Assembly (NCBI GenBank): GCA_913057245.1
Contig: CAJXNH010000013.1
Span: forward strand, 31,933 to 95,932
Direction: 5' to 3'
Source: an uncultured Phaeodactylibacter sp.
GTDB lineage: Bacteria; Bacteroidota; Bacteroidia; Chitinophagales; Saprospiraceae
DNA length: 64,000 nucleotides
Below are positions 41,182 through 49,958 of the stretch, piece by piece. The position numbers were made by a program, and so were the translations under genes. Position 1 is the stretch's first letter; each line of letters begins with the position of its first letter. A model generated the notes under the pieces. It was not told the origin of the DNA. It saw only the letters and a list, made by a program, of their open reading frames with translations, and searched no databases.

Positions 41182-42243
41182 ATGCAACAACAGTGGATGA
41201 TCTACGGCGCGAATGGCTATACCGGTGAGCTGATCGCGCGCCATGCCAAAGACCGCAGCTTAACCCCAATTCTGGCAGGCCGGACGGAATCCAAGGTGCA
41301 ACCCCTGGCGGAAGAACTCGGGCTGGAATACCGGATTTTCCCGCTGGACGATGCCGAAAATATAGCGAAACAGCTGGAAGGCTGCAGTGTAGTCCTGCAC
41401 GCTGCCGGCCCGTTTATCCATACCGCACGCCCCATGATGGAAGCCTGCCTGCGCAGCCGCACCCATTACTTGGATATTACCGGAGAAATCCCGGTGTTTG
41501 AAACGGGCGCTGCTCTGGGCGAAAAGGCCGCAAGGGCGGAAATCATGATGATGCCAGGCACTGGCTTTGATGTGGTGCCTACCGATTGCATGGCGGTTTT
41601 CCTCAAGGAACAGCTCCCGGATGCCACCCACCTGCAACTGGCGTTTGCTTCTCAGGGCACCCGCTTTTCCCGGGGTACTGCCCTGACGATGACAGAAAGC
41701 CTGGGGCAAAGCAGCGCCGTTCGCCAGAATGGCAAAATCACCAAAGTCCCCCTTGGTCACAAATCGATGACGGTGGAATTTGCCGATGACTTTAAGCGTT
41801 TCGTGATGACCATCCCCTGGGGTGACGTCTCCACAGCTTACTATTCCTCCGGCATCCCGAATATTGAAACTTACACTGCGGTGCACCCCAAAACGTACCG
41901 CTATGTGAAATTGCAGAAGTACTTCGGCTGGTTCCTGCGCCTGCCATTTGTCAAAGCACGTGCCCGTAAGCGGGTGCTAAGCGGCCCCGCCGGGCCCTCT
42001 GCCGAACAGCGCAAAAACGGCCGCAGCCTCGTCTGGGGCCGGGTAACGAATGCCAAAGGCGAAACCCGGACCGCACGCTCTATCATGCCGGAAGGGTACA
42101 CCCTCACCGCCCTGACCAGTGTTATGATCGTCGAGCGGATACTCCAAGGGCAAGCCAAGCCCGGATTCCAAACTCCGGCCAAAGCCTACGGTGCCAACTT
42201 GCTGTTGGAAGTGGAAGGTGCCGTCCGTGAATTAATCAGTTGA
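41182..42243 (+). CDS. Saccharopine dehydrogenase-like NAD(P)-binding protein
   Basis: This 353-residue protein begins with the Rossmann motif IYGANGYTGELIARH, followed by LAGRTESKVQPLAEELG and VVLHAAGPFIHTARPMMEACL. HYLDITGEIPVFE and MMMPGTGFDVVPTDCMAVFL are also typical of saccharopine dehydrogenase-like and trans-acting enoyl reductase-like proteins. These act on amino acids or on lipids; the substrate here is not known. ATG 41182 is preferred over the TTG one codon upstream. The reductase-like gene follows 2 bases later, so the two are surely co-translated. Confidence 0.88.
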   Translation: MQQQWMIYGANGYTGELIARHAKDRSLTPILAGRTESKVQPLAEELGLEYRIFPLDDAENIAKQLEGCSVVLHAAGPFIHTARPMMEACLRSRTHYLDITGEIPVFETGAALGEKAARAEIMMMPGTGFDVVPTDCMAVFLKEQLPDATHLQLAFASQGTRFSRGTALTMTESLGQSSAVRQNGKITKVPLGHKSMTVEFADDFKRFVMTIPWGDVSTAYYSSGIPNIETYTAVHPKTYRYVKLQKYFGWFLRLPFVKARARKRVLSGPAGPSAEQRKNGRSLVWGRVTNAKGETRTARSIMPEGYTLTALTSVMIVERILQGQAKPGFQTPAKAYGANLLLEVEGAVRELIS

Positions 42244-42245
42244 TC

Positions 42246-42776
42246 ATGCGGAAAATAAAACTGTTTATCGCACTCAGCCTCGACGGCTACATCGCCGGCC
42301 CTGGTGATGACCTGAGTTTCCTCTCCCGCTTCGAAGGGGAAGACTTTGGGCATGCTGAATTTTCTGAGTCGGTCGATACTTACCTCGTTGGGCGCCGAAC
42401 CTTCGATGTGGTCATGAAACTAGCGGGGAACTTCCCTGCGGCCGAGCAATACCCGAATTGTTACGTCGTGACCCGTCAGGATATCCCGGCTCAGCCCGGC
42501 ATCCTTTTTCACAAAGGAGATGTCGTGGAACTGGCCCGGGAGCTCAAAGCCATGCCCGGCAAGGACATTTACTGCGACGGCGGTGCCCAAATCATCAAAG
42601 CCCTGATGAAGGAGCAGTTGGTGGATGAATTCACCCTTTTCCTGATGCCCATTTTCCTGGGAGACGGGATTCCTTTGTTCCCTGGTGGTATTCCGGAGAC
42701 GATGGTGGAACTCCTAGATTCAAAGTCCTATGGCAATGGAGCGGTTCGGCTGCGGTACCGGCTCAAAGTGGACTGA
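42246..42776 (+). CDS. Dihydrofolate reductase / RibD C-terminal-like reductase
   Basis: This 176-residue protein has the RibD C-terminal reductase fold: KLFIALSLDGYIAGPGDDLSFL, TYLVGRRTFDVVMKLAG, DIYCDGGAQIIKALMKEQLVDEFTLFLMPIFLGDGIPLF. It resembles the YyaP/YwjB group of uncharacterised NADPH reductases rather than true folate enzymes. ATG 42246 is chosen; the TTG at 42240 overlaps the previous stop. It closes a unit with the saccharopine dehydrogenase-like gene. Confidence 0.87.
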   Translation: MRKIKLFIALSLDGYIAGPGDDLSFLSRFEGEDFGHAEFSESVDTYLVGRRTFDVVMKLAGNFPAAEQYPNCYVVTRQDIPAQPGILFHKGDVVELARELKAMPGKDIYCDGGAQIIKALMKEQLVDEFTLFLMPIFLGDGIPLFPGGIPETMVELLDSKSYGNGAVRLRYRLKVD

Positions 42777-42790
42777 AAAGCGTGGAAGCA

Positions 42791-43912
42791 TCAATAAGTG
42801 GCCATTTGCGGATCAATGGCTTCGGCCCAGGCCAGAATCCCGCCTTCCAAATTGTAGAGGTTTTGAAACCCGCCCTCCTGCAATTGCCTTACCGCCCGTG
42901 CCGACCGCTGTCCGCTCCGGCAATGCAGGACCACAGGTGTTTCCTTTGAAAGCTCGCTGCTGCGTCCGGAAAGTTCAGCCATGGGTATCAGCCGCCCGCC
43001 CAGGTTGGCGATTTCGTACTCGTAGGGCTCCCGCACGTCTATCAATTGGTGAGGCACGCCCTGCTGCCGCCATTCCGCCAGTTCCTTTACGGTGACAGAC
43101 GGCAGTGGCTTTGCGGGAGCAGGGTTGCAAAACTGTTCGTAATCAATAAGGTGCCCGATTGCCACTTCGGGATGCTTTACAATCTTAATCGTCCGGGACA
43201 AAAGCGTAGCGGCATCGAAAAGGTAGAGTTTGCCATCCAGTGGCTCCCCAATCTGTGCCAGCACCTTAATGGCTTCATTGGCCTGCATGCTGCCGATAAT
43301 GCCGGGCAGTACGCCCAGTACGCCCCCTTCAGCACAATTGGGTACCAGTTCGGGCGGGGGAGGAGTGGGGAAAATATCCCGGTAGTTGGGGCCCCGGCTG
43401 CCATCTTCCCGTAACAGGTTGAAGACGGATACCTGACCTTCAAACCGGTAGATACTGCCGTACACCAGCGGCTTGCCTTCCAGTACACAAGCATCGTTGC
43501 TCAGGTAGCGGGTGGGGAAGTTGTCGGTACCGTCGATGACCAGGTCGGCCTGACGGATCAGGTCGCGGGCGTTCTCCCTGGAAAAAGGGGCCACGATCGC
43601 GCTGATATCAATGTGCGGGTTCAGCCTTTGCAGGTGGTTAGCTGCCGCTTCCGCCTTGGGCTGTCCCAGATCCGCTTCGGTAAAAAGGACCTGCCGCTGC
43701 AGGTTGCTCATTTCCACCCGGTCAAAATCAACGATGGTCAGGTGCCCAACGCCTGCTGCCGTCAGGTACAGCAGTACCGGACTGCCCAGCCCGCCTGCGC
43801 CGATCACCAGCACCCGGCTTTGCTTTAGCCGCACCTGCCCTTCCGGACCAAACCCCGGAATCGCCAGGTGCCGGGCGTAACGCTTCATTTCAGCCGCATT
43901 CAACCCCTCCAT
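42791..43912 (-). CDS. moeB: MoeB/ThiF-type adenylyltransferase fused to rhodanese
   Basis: This 373-residue protein activates the C-terminus of a ubiquitin-like sulfur carrier (MoaD- or ThiS-type) and supplies sulfur. The E1-like part (1-245) has VIGAGGLGSPVLLYLTAAGVG (ATP site), DFDRVEMSNLQRQVLF, DGTDNFPTRY and NCAEGGVLGVLPGIIG. The rhodanese part (265-373) has the persulfide Cys in VVLHCRSGQRSARAV. The structural zinc site of E. coli MoeB (two CxxC pairs) is absent: the first reads YRDIFP and the second is missing. The fusion matches the MOCS3-type layout. No molybdenum-cofactor or thiamine gene is adjacent. Confidence 0.9.
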   Translation of the reverse strand: MEGLNAAEMKRYARHLAIPGFGPEGQVRLKQSRVLVIGAGGLGSPVLLYLTAAGVGHLTIVDFDRVEMSNLQRQVLFTEADLGQPKAEAAANHLQRLNPHIDISAIVAPFSRENARDLIRQADLVIDGTDNFPTRYLSNDACVLEGKPLVYGSIYRFEGQVSVFNLLREDGSRGPNYRDIFPTPPPPELVPNCAEGGVLGVLPGIIGSMQANEAIKVLAQIGEPLDGKLYLFDAATLLSRTIKIVKHPEVAIGHLIDYEQFCNPAPAKPLPSVTVKELAEWRQQGVPHQLIDVREPYEYEIANLGGRLIPMAELSGRSSELSKETPVVLHCRSGQRSARAVRQLQEGGFQNLYNLEGGILAWAEAIDPQMATY

Positions 43913-44024
43913 AACGCAACAGAATTAGCTCGTCTTGAAATAAATACAGAATTAATCGGATAGAAATTTTTATTATTCAATATAAATTGGGATTTTTGCC
44001 ATATATAATCGGTTTTTGGGATAG

Positions 44025-44061
44025 CCTCTCTCCTCTGAGATTCAAAGGAGGGAGGTTTTTT
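44025..44061. terminator. Hairpin with plus-strand T run at the end of the kinase-like gene
   Basis: CCTCTCTCCT (44025-44034) and AGGAGGGAGG (44046-44055) pair with one mismatch. Six T residues follow on the plus strand, while on the minus strand the hairpin directly follows the stop codon at 44060. It probably terminates the minus transcript and could also stop plus-strand RNA. Confidence 0.6.
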
Positions 44062-45124
44062 AGTTGCTGGGCTTTAACAGAATGCTTTGTTTGAAGTCTT
44101 TCTCGAGCAACAGCTGAATGTTAGTCAAGACCACTTCTCCCATCGTGCGGCAATCCTCAAAGCGTTTATTTTTGTGGTGGTGCGCCAGCCCATCTGCCAA
44201 TTCCCTGGTTTTCTCCGGTGTCGAAATCTCATCCTTCATCATAACGTCCATCAACGCCTTGAATTGTTTTTGTGACGTCTTGACCCGTCCTGCGATCAGG
44301 CTGCGCTCTTCCAGCTGATACTGCTTGACGGTTTCCGCAGTCATGTGCTGCATGCCCAGGTAGATGATGGGGTCGTTTTCCCGGAAATACTGCGGCAGGT
44401 AAAACCCCTTTCTTCCCTCGAAGGACTGCTGGTCAAAGTCAATAGGGCGCATGCGGTACTGAGAGCCTTCAATATCCGGCGTGATGGCAATGACGTAGTT
44501 ATAAGCCCGCATATCGCCCAGCAGCCTTACAAAACAACGTTCATTAAACTTGATAAACTCCTTGGCAATACGGATCTGATTGAAAGTCGTTTCTTCCAGG
44601 TTGTGCTTCATGAAATCATCACCGGGGATACCGGCCACGTGCTCTTCAATCAGCGTGGCCCCGTCTATCAGGTAAGTGACGTGGTTGGGCGAAAGCAGCC
44701 ACTCCAGTTCCAGCCCATATACCCGGGAAGCATCCGCTTTTTTTATGTAAAAGTGGTCGTAGTTGTCATTCAACCGGTTGATAATGCGTACCCGGAAGGG
44801 CTTGGTATTCCCAAAGGTGCAGAAGTCGATGCGGGCTACGGTCAGGTGGTCGAGCACCTCCACGTCTCCATCGGTTTTGAGCAGGGCGTAGATCAGCTTC
44901 ATAGCCTGGTTGACATCCTCAAAGTCGGACTGAGAGTAGTACACCGTTTCCCAAAGTGTATCGTTGCCTTCCTGATCAAGCAGGGGGATGGAGGACTCGT
45001 AGCGCAGCAGGTCTTCGTACTGCATGGGCAGATCGGCCGTGCGGTTGTTTTTCCTAAGGTAGTTCATGAAGGGGCGCTTGACGCTAATCATGACCTTTTT
45101 TCTGGAAGGGATATTACCTTTCAT
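44060..45124 (-). CDS. Uncharacterised protein with kinase-fold-like motifs
   Basis: I know no named family for this 354-residue protein, but several blocks look like a divergent protein-kinase/aminoglycoside-kinase fold. HFYIKKADASR has Lys128/Lys129 where the ATP-binding Lys would be, followed by Glu in GLELEW (139-141). LIEEHVAGIPGD (159-169) could be the hinge. LLGDMRAYNYV (201-211) resembles the catalytic loop with Asp204 and Asn209. MRPIDFDQQSF (225-235) resembles the DFG/DFD metal site with Asp229 and Asp231. The last about 100 residues are helical (KTSQKQFKALMDVMM). The start ATG overlaps the stop of the upstream lactonase gene as ATGA, so the two are translationally coupled. The kinase reading is inference by eye. 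Confidence 0.7.
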   Translation of the reverse strand: MKGNIPSRKKVMISVKRPFMNYLRKNNRTADLPMQYEDLLRYESSIPLLDQEGNDTLWETVYYSQSDFEDVNQAMKLIYALLKTDGDVEVLDHLTVARIDFCTFGNTKPFRVRIINRLNDNYDHFYIKKADASRVYGLELEWLLSPNHVTYLIDGATLIEEHVAGIPGDDFMKHNLEETTFNQIRIAKEFIKFNERCFVRLLGDMRAYNYVIAITPDIEGSQYRMRPIDFDQQSFEGRKGFYLPQYFRENDPIIYLGMQHMTAETVKQYQLEERSLIAGRVKTSQKQFKALMDVMMKDEISTPEKTRELADGLAHHHKNKRFEDCRTMGEVVLTNIQLLLEKDFKQSILLKPSN

Positions 45125-46293
45125 AGTTCAACAGATTTTATGCAAACGGGTGTGGGGCAGTCGATCACTGCCTGCCGGGTGAGCTGTCCGGACGCTGGGT
45201 TGCGGTCAAAAATGATGATGTTGTCGCTGTTCTGATTGGCGACCAATACCTGGCTCCCGTCTTCTGCGATCATGAAATTACGGGGGAAGTCGCCCTGTGT
45301 AGGGACCCATCCTGCCGGGGCCAACTGTCCGTTTTCGGCCTGAATGCGGTAAATAGCCAGGCTGTTGTGCCCGCGGTTGGAAGCGTAGAGGTGGTGGCCA
45401 TCCGGGCTGACGTGGATGTCAGCACAGGCGCTAAAATCCGTGAAGTCCTCAGGCAGTGTCGTCAGCGTTTGGATGGTGGACAAAGCGCCGGTGGTTTTTT
45501 CCATTTGGAATACGTCCACCGTGTTATTGATTTCATTAATCAGGTAGACGATGGATAGGGTAGGGTGAAAAGCCAAATGCCGGGGGCCCGCCCCGGGAGC
45601 GGTCTGTACAAATTCCTGATCGGTTGGTTGGAGCAGCCCTTTCGCTGTTATCCGGAAACTCATCAACCGGTCGGCCCCTTTATCTGCAATGTACACCCAT
45701 GGACCTTTAGGAGCCTGTATGATACAATGCGGGTGAGAAGCTTCCTGCTGCTCATTCGGGCCGGACCCGGTAAAGGTCTGCTGATCGGTTGCTTCACCCA
45801 GGCTGCCATCCTCGTTGCGGGGGTAAACGGCGACTGTTCCACCTACATAGTTCGCTGCCATCACGAATTGGCCATCGTTGCTGATGCTGACGTAGCAGGG
45901 CGCAAAACCATAGGAAGGCTGGCGGTTAAGGAAAGTGAGCTCGCCTTCCGGGCCTATTTTGTAGCTGTAAATGTAGCCACTGCTGTCGGCTCCTCCGGGC
46001 ACCAGTTCGCTGGCGGCGTAGAGCATGCGTGCGGCGGTATCGATCGTCAGGTAGGAAGGGTTCTCAATGCCGGTAGTGGTGTGGGCCCGGGCAAAAAGGC
46101 TGTCCTGGTCCGGAGCGAGGGTGTAAATCCCGGCGGCTTTACCATCCACGTGCCCCAGCTTCTGCGTGTAGGTGCCAATCATCAGCATGTTGGAAGGGGG
46201 GGCTTTAGTACTGGAGGACTGGTCGGACGTTTCCTTCATGGTGCAAGCGTTGATTCCTAAAATCAGTACGAGTAGAAAGTATACCTTTGTCAT
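45121..46293 (-). CDS. Lactonase-type seven-bladed beta-propeller lipoprotein
   Basis: This 390-residue protein matches the YbhE/6-phosphogluconolactonase beta-propeller family (PF10282-like): MLMIGTYTQKLGHVDGKAAGIYTL, NPSYLTIDTAARMLYAASEL, PCYVSISNDGQFVMAANYVGGTVAVY, ASHPHCIIQAPKG, GAGPRHLAFHPTLSIVYLINE, ADIHVSPDGHHLYASNRGHNSLAIY and GDFPRNFMIAEDGSQVLVANQNSD. A lipoprotein signal (YFLLVLILGINACTMKE) puts it outside the cytoplasm, unlike the E. coli enzyme, so the substrate may be another lactone. ATG 46293 is preferred over GTG 46308. It is coupled by a 4-base overlap to the kinase-like gene. Confidence 0.9.
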   Translation of the reverse strand: MTKVYFLLVLILGINACTMKETSDQSSSTKAPPSNMLMIGTYTQKLGHVDGKAAGIYTLAPDQDSLFARAHTTTGIENPSYLTIDTAARMLYAASELVPGGADSSGYIYSYKIGPEGELTFLNRQPSYGFAPCYVSISNDGQFVMAANYVGGTVAVYPRNEDGSLGEATDQQTFTGSGPNEQQEASHPHCIIQAPKGPWVYIADKGADRLMSFRITAKGLLQPTDQEFVQTAPGAGPRHLAFHPTLSIVYLINEINNTVDVFQMEKTTGALSTIQTLTTLPEDFTDFSACADIHVSPDGHHLYASNRGHNSLAIYRIQAENGQLAPAGWVPTQGDFPRNFMIAEDGSQVLVANQNSDNIIIFDRNPASGQLTRQAVIDCPTPVCIKSVEL

Positions 46294-46331
46294 GTTTTTC
46301 GTTTGCACTCAATCTAAAGCTTTTTTTACAA

Positions 46332-47273
46332 ATGCCGACCGGTCTGATTATCTGTTTGGACAAACCGCACCCCTATTTACCTGATCAGCTTAGCAAGGCG
46401 GGTTATGAAGTGCGTGCTGCTTATACGGAACCCTTTGAAAGCCTGCGGGAAGATTTGCAAAGGGCCAGGGGGCTCATTCTGCGAAGCCGGTTTACGCTGG
46501 ACCGCGATTTTCTGGAAGCCTGCCCTAAGCTGCATTTTATCGCCCGTATGGGCATCGGGCTGGAGCACGTGGATCTGGCTTACGCCGAAAGCCGGGGCAT
46601 AGCCGTGCTAAACTCGCCAGAGGGCAGCCGGGATACTGTAGCAGAACAAACCATGGGCATGATGCTGGGCTTACTCAACCACATCAATAAAGCGCACCAG
46701 GAAATACAGCAGGGCATTTGGGACCGAAAGAGCAACCAAAGCTTTGAGTTGCACCGCCGTACCGTTGGCATTATCGGTTTTGGCAATATTGGGTCTGCGG
46801 TCGCTCAGCGCTTGTCTGGATTTGGCTGCCGGGTGATCGCTTACGATAAGTACAAGCGCGGGTTCGGAAATGACAAGGTAGAAGAAGTCAGCCTGGCGCA
46901 ATTGCAAAAGGAAGCGGATATCGTTACCGTACATATTCCTTACGATGCGGAGAACCACTACTTCATCAACGAAGCGCTGCTCGCCGGCTTCAGTAACCCA
47001 TTCTATCTGCTCAACACCGCCCGTGGCCTGGTGCTCGATACTGCAGCTCTGGTCAGGCAGCTGAAATGCGGTAAGGTGCAAGGGGCAGCTCTTGATGTAT
47101 TGGAGTACGAAGAGCAGGCTTTTAATGTGTTGGATTTGAACAGCTTACCCGCTCCTTTTCAGTATCTTCGGCAGGCTGAAAATGTAATCCTCACCCCCCA
47201 TACGGCAGGGCTTTCCCATGAGGTGATGGAAGCGCATGCGAGGGTGCTGGTTAGAAAGATTGCGGATTTGTAA
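46332..47273 (+). CDS. D-2-hydroxyacid dehydrogenase (phosphoglycerate dehydrogenase-like)
   Basis: This 313-residue NAD-dependent enzyme has the two-domain D-isomer fold. LICLDKPHPYLPDQL starts the substrate domain, VGIIGFGNIGSAVAQRL is the NAD site, HIPYDAENHYFINEALLAGF follows, LLNTARGLVLDTAAL has the catalytic Arg, and LTPHTAGLSHEVMEAH the catalytic His. It lacks the C-terminal ACT domain of long 3-phosphoglycerate dehydrogenases; the short form is still typical for serine synthesis in many bacteria. ATG 46332 is chosen over the upstream TTG because it yields the family N-terminus. The lactonase gene is divergent, 38 bases away. Confidence 0.9.
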   Translation: MPTGLIICLDKPHPYLPDQLSKAGYEVRAAYTEPFESLREDLQRARGLILRSRFTLDRDFLEACPKLHFIARMGIGLEHVDLAYAESRGIAVLNSPEGSRDTVAEQTMGMMLGLLNHINKAHQEIQQGIWDRKSNQSFELHRRTVGIIGFGNIGSAVAQRLSGFGCRVIAYDKYKRGFGNDKVEEVSLAQLQKEADIVTVHIPYDAENHYFINEALLAGFSNPFYLLNTARGLVLDTAALVRQLKCGKVQGAALDVLEYEEQAFNVLDLNSLPAPFQYLRQAENVILTPHTAGLSHEVMEAHARVLVRKIADL

Positions 47274-47316
47274 GAATTTAGGTATAACGGGGATTCCTGA
47301 TCCGGGGATAAGGAGG

Positions 47317-47796
47317 CTACTTCCTACCCAGCACCTGCACCCAATATCCATCCTGATAAGCCGCGCCCATCTGTTTAAAATCTGGAGACATCATATTTTT
47401 ACAATGGGGCGGGCTCTCCTGCCAACCCGCGATTACCGCTTCGGCATTCGGATAGTTATAGGCGATATTTTCACCGATTTGCCGCCAGGAGTAACCAACC
47501 TCCCTTGCACGCTGACTTACCCGACTACCATCTGATCCGGTATGGCTAAAGAAGTCCCCTGAAGCCATATCCCCGGCGTGCCGTTGAGCAGCCAGGGCAA
47601 GGAGATCGTCCCACTGTAATGCAGGTACGGGAGGCATGCGTTTTGATCCACAGCGGCAGCCCCGCGCACGTAGTTCATTTACAGCTTTCAGCATAGCTTT
47701 CACCGTTCCCGGCTCCGATGAAGGCTCCACCGGCATTTCTGAAACGGTGCAATTAAGCACTAACATAGAGGTAAGCAGAAACAGCATTTGCTTCAT
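47317..47796 (-). CDS. CAP/SCP-like extracellular lipoprotein
   Basis: This 159-residue protein has a lipoprotein signal (FLLTSMLVLNCTVSEM) and a CAP domain: AVNELRARGCRCGSKRMP, ALQWDDLLALAAQRHAGDMASGDFFSHTGSDGS, RQIGENIAYNYPNAEAVIAGWQESPPHCKNMMSPDFKQMGAAYQDGYWVQVLGR. The His and Glu of the CAP cavity are in FSHTG and GENIA. These proteins are secreted and of uncertain activity. It stands alone, convergent with the dehydrogenase gene. Confidence 0.92.
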   Translation of the reverse strand: MKQMLFLLTSMLVLNCTVSEMPVEPSSEPGTVKAMLKAVNELRARGCRCGSKRMPPVPALQWDDLLALAAQRHAGDMASGDFFSHTGSDGSRVSQRAREVGYSWRQIGENIAYNYPNAEAVIAGWQESPPHCKNMMSPDFKQMGAAYQDGYWVQVLGRK

Positions 47797-47954
47797 TTAA
47801 TGAAAATTTGATATGGACCTTTTCAGCATCCGTAGTGAAAAAACGTATTATTGTGAGCATAGGGGCATCTACAAGCCTTTTCACGAAAGCATGCTTGCTA
47901 AACCCCGACAAGCTAGCATAATGAGTACGCTAAACATCCATTAAAAAACACACT

Positions 47955-49955
47955 ATGGCCCTCGATTATTATCTGTACCGTGGCTCAGAGCGCATAAAAC
48001 TGGAACGTGCGGATCATTTTTTTACAGCAATCCTACCTGACGCCCCCGCCCGGGCGGTCCTGGCCGCTCAGCCTGGCTTACGTCAGGTCAAACAGGTACT
48101 GGGCCAGGTGTACAAAGTGGAAACAGAGGAGGGCAGGCGCGATGAGTTGATGGAGCACCTGCGCACGCACAGTGCCTGCCCCATGATTTGCCACCACGCC
48201 TATTGCCCGGAAGGCGATCCGGCGACCCGTTATTACCTGACGGATAAACTTATCCTACAATTCAGGGAAGTCCTGAGCACGGAAGAAAAGGAGGCGGTGC
48301 TACAGCAGTATGGGCTTCGTTTTCTGAAAAGCTATGATAACAATCAGGAAGCCTGCCTGGTACAGGTGACCCATGCTGCCCGTAAAAACCCGCTAAAGGT
48401 GAGTAACGAACTGGCAGAAGATGACCGCCTGGAATATGCCGAACCTAACCTAATCAACCGCTTTGCCCCACAGTACGCGCCTACAGACCCTCTTTTTGCA
48501 GAGCAGTGGCATTTGCAGGCCCGGGCTGGGCTTGAACTGGTACCTGAGGCTGGCGTGGATTGCACGGAAGCCTGGAAGCTCAGCCGGGGTACACGTGCTG
48601 TTACTGTTGCCGTTATTGATGATGGTTTTGACCTGTCTCATCCGGATTTGTCGGGCGAAGGGAAAGTAGTGGGCGCCCGGGATTACGCTGGCCGGGACAG
48701 TTACCCGGGGCCGGAACGGGCAAGCGGAGACTTTCACGGGACGCCTTGTGCCGGTGTAGCCATAGGAGAAGAAAACGGGACGGGAATAGTGGGGGCGGCG
48801 CCAGGGTGCAGCTTCCTGCCTATCCGCTTCCCGCTGAGCGCTGATGACAATACGCTTTTCGATATTTTTGACTACGCCGGCCGAAATGCCCATATCCTAT
48901 CCTGTAGCTGGGGCCCCGTGCCTGTCTATGCCCCGCTGAGCTCCCTGCTGAGCAATCAAATGGAGCGCCTGCACCGTTCCGGCGGGCCCGACGGGCGCGG
49001 CTGCCTGGTCTTTTTTGCTGCCGGCAACTACAATGCGCCAATTCGGGATATGAACAATACCGGATTTACCTGGCGCCACCCCTCCCAGGGGTTGAAGACC
49101 ACTACCGGGCCCATTGTGAATGGCTATGCTGCTCACCCTGATGTGGTGACAGTAGCGGCTTCCACCAGCCTGGCCCGCAAATCAGCCTATTCCAACTGGG
49201 GCGAAGGGATAACGGTCACAGCTCCCAGTGACAACTGGAACCCGCTCAATCAGCAGGAACGACTGCCGGGCAGAGGGATTTGGACCACGGATAATGAGGA
49301 TACAGGGCTTGGCTTTGCTCCGGGTAGCCGCTATACGGGCAACTTTGGGGGGACCTCCAGTGCCTGCCCGCTGGCAGCAGGCGTGGCCGCGCTTGTCAAA
49401 TCTGCAAATCCGAAGCTTTCAGCTTCTGAACTACTTGAGCTTCTGAAAAACACAACAGATAAAATCACAGATCAGAACCCGGATCCCATTCTTGGTAATC
49501 TGAAAGGAACCTATGATGCCATTGGGTATTCCGAATGGTTTGGCTACGGAAAGGTTAATGCGGCGCGGGCCGTACAGCAGGCTGCCCCGAAAGCCGACCC
49601 CGTTCCCGATGAGCCTGAGGTTCCGGAGGCTGAAGACCAGGCTGTACAAATTGTCGCTGCATTAATTAATCCCAGGGGCCCGGAGTCCGGCGCCGAAAAG
49701 CTAATGCTGGTCAACTTATCGGATCAGCCGGTAGCGTTAGGCGGGTGGAGTATAGAAGACCAGAACGGCAATACCGATCGGTTGGCGACTTACACGCTTC
49801 AGGCAGGTAGCGTTGTTCGGGTGGGCTTGGGGCGTGTCCGGTTGCTGAATGCCGGAGGCCGGATCAGACTTAAGAATGCCGGAGGGCAGCTGGTACACCA
49901 GGTGGATTATACCCGATCGGATACGGAAAAAGAAGGATGGTGGGTTAAGTTTTAA
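47955..49955 (+). CDS. Subtilisin-like S8 protease with C-terminal lamin-tail domain, no signal peptide
   Basis: This 666-residue protein has the S8 triad: Asp222 in AVIDDGFDLSHPDL, His261 in DFHGTPCAGVA, Ser468 in NFGGTSSACPLAAGVAAL, with oxyanion Asn358 in FFAAGN. Residues 1-170 hold two short domains. The second (YYLTDKLILQFREVLSTEEK to RLEYAEPNLINRF) looks like a propeptide. After a Pro/Glu linker (545-562) the end (563-666) looks like a lamin-tail domain with LMLVNLSDQPVALGGWSIEDQNGN and VRVGLGRVRLLN. The N-terminus MALDYYLYRG shows no signal peptide or lipobox and there is no T9SS sorting domain, so it may act in the cytoplasm. No upstream ATG was found that would add a signal. A strong terminator follows. 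Confidence 0.9.
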   Translation: MALDYYLYRGSERIKLERADHFFTAILPDAPARAVLAAQPGLRQVKQVLGQVYKVETEEGRRDELMEHLRTHSACPMICHHAYCPEGDPATRYYLTDKLILQFREVLSTEEKEAVLQQYGLRFLKSYDNNQEACLVQVTHAARKNPLKVSNELAEDDRLEYAEPNLINRFAPQYAPTDPLFAEQWHLQARAGLELVPEAGVDCTEAWKLSRGTRAVTVAVIDDGFDLSHPDLSGEGKVVGARDYAGRDSYPGPERASGDFHGTPCAGVAIGEENGTGIVGAAPGCSFLPIRFPLSADDNTLFDIFDYAGRNAHILSCSWGPVPVYAPLSSLLSNQMERLHRSGGPDGRGCLVFFAAGNYNAPIRDMNNTGFTWRHPSQGLKTTTGPIVNGYAAHPDVVTVAASTSLARKSAYSNWGEGITVTAPSDNWNPLNQQERLPGRGIWTTDNEDTGLGFAPGSRYTGNFGGTSSACPLAAGVAALVKSANPKLSASELLELLKNTTDKITDQNPDPILGNLKGTYDAIGYSEWFGYGKVNAARAVQQAAPKADPVPDEPEVPEAEDQAVQIVAALINPRGPESGAEKLMLVNLSDQPVALGGWSIEDQNGNTDRLATYTLQAGSVVRVGLGRVRLLNAGGRIRLKNAGGQLVHQVDYTRSDTEKEGWWVKF

Positions 49956-49958
49956 TGC

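Noticed and set aside
44345..45235. 296-codon plus frame across the kinase-like gene
   Set aside because: It overlaps the start of the lactonase/kinase-like pair in antisense; the minus frame has ATGA coupling and motif content, the plus frame has none.
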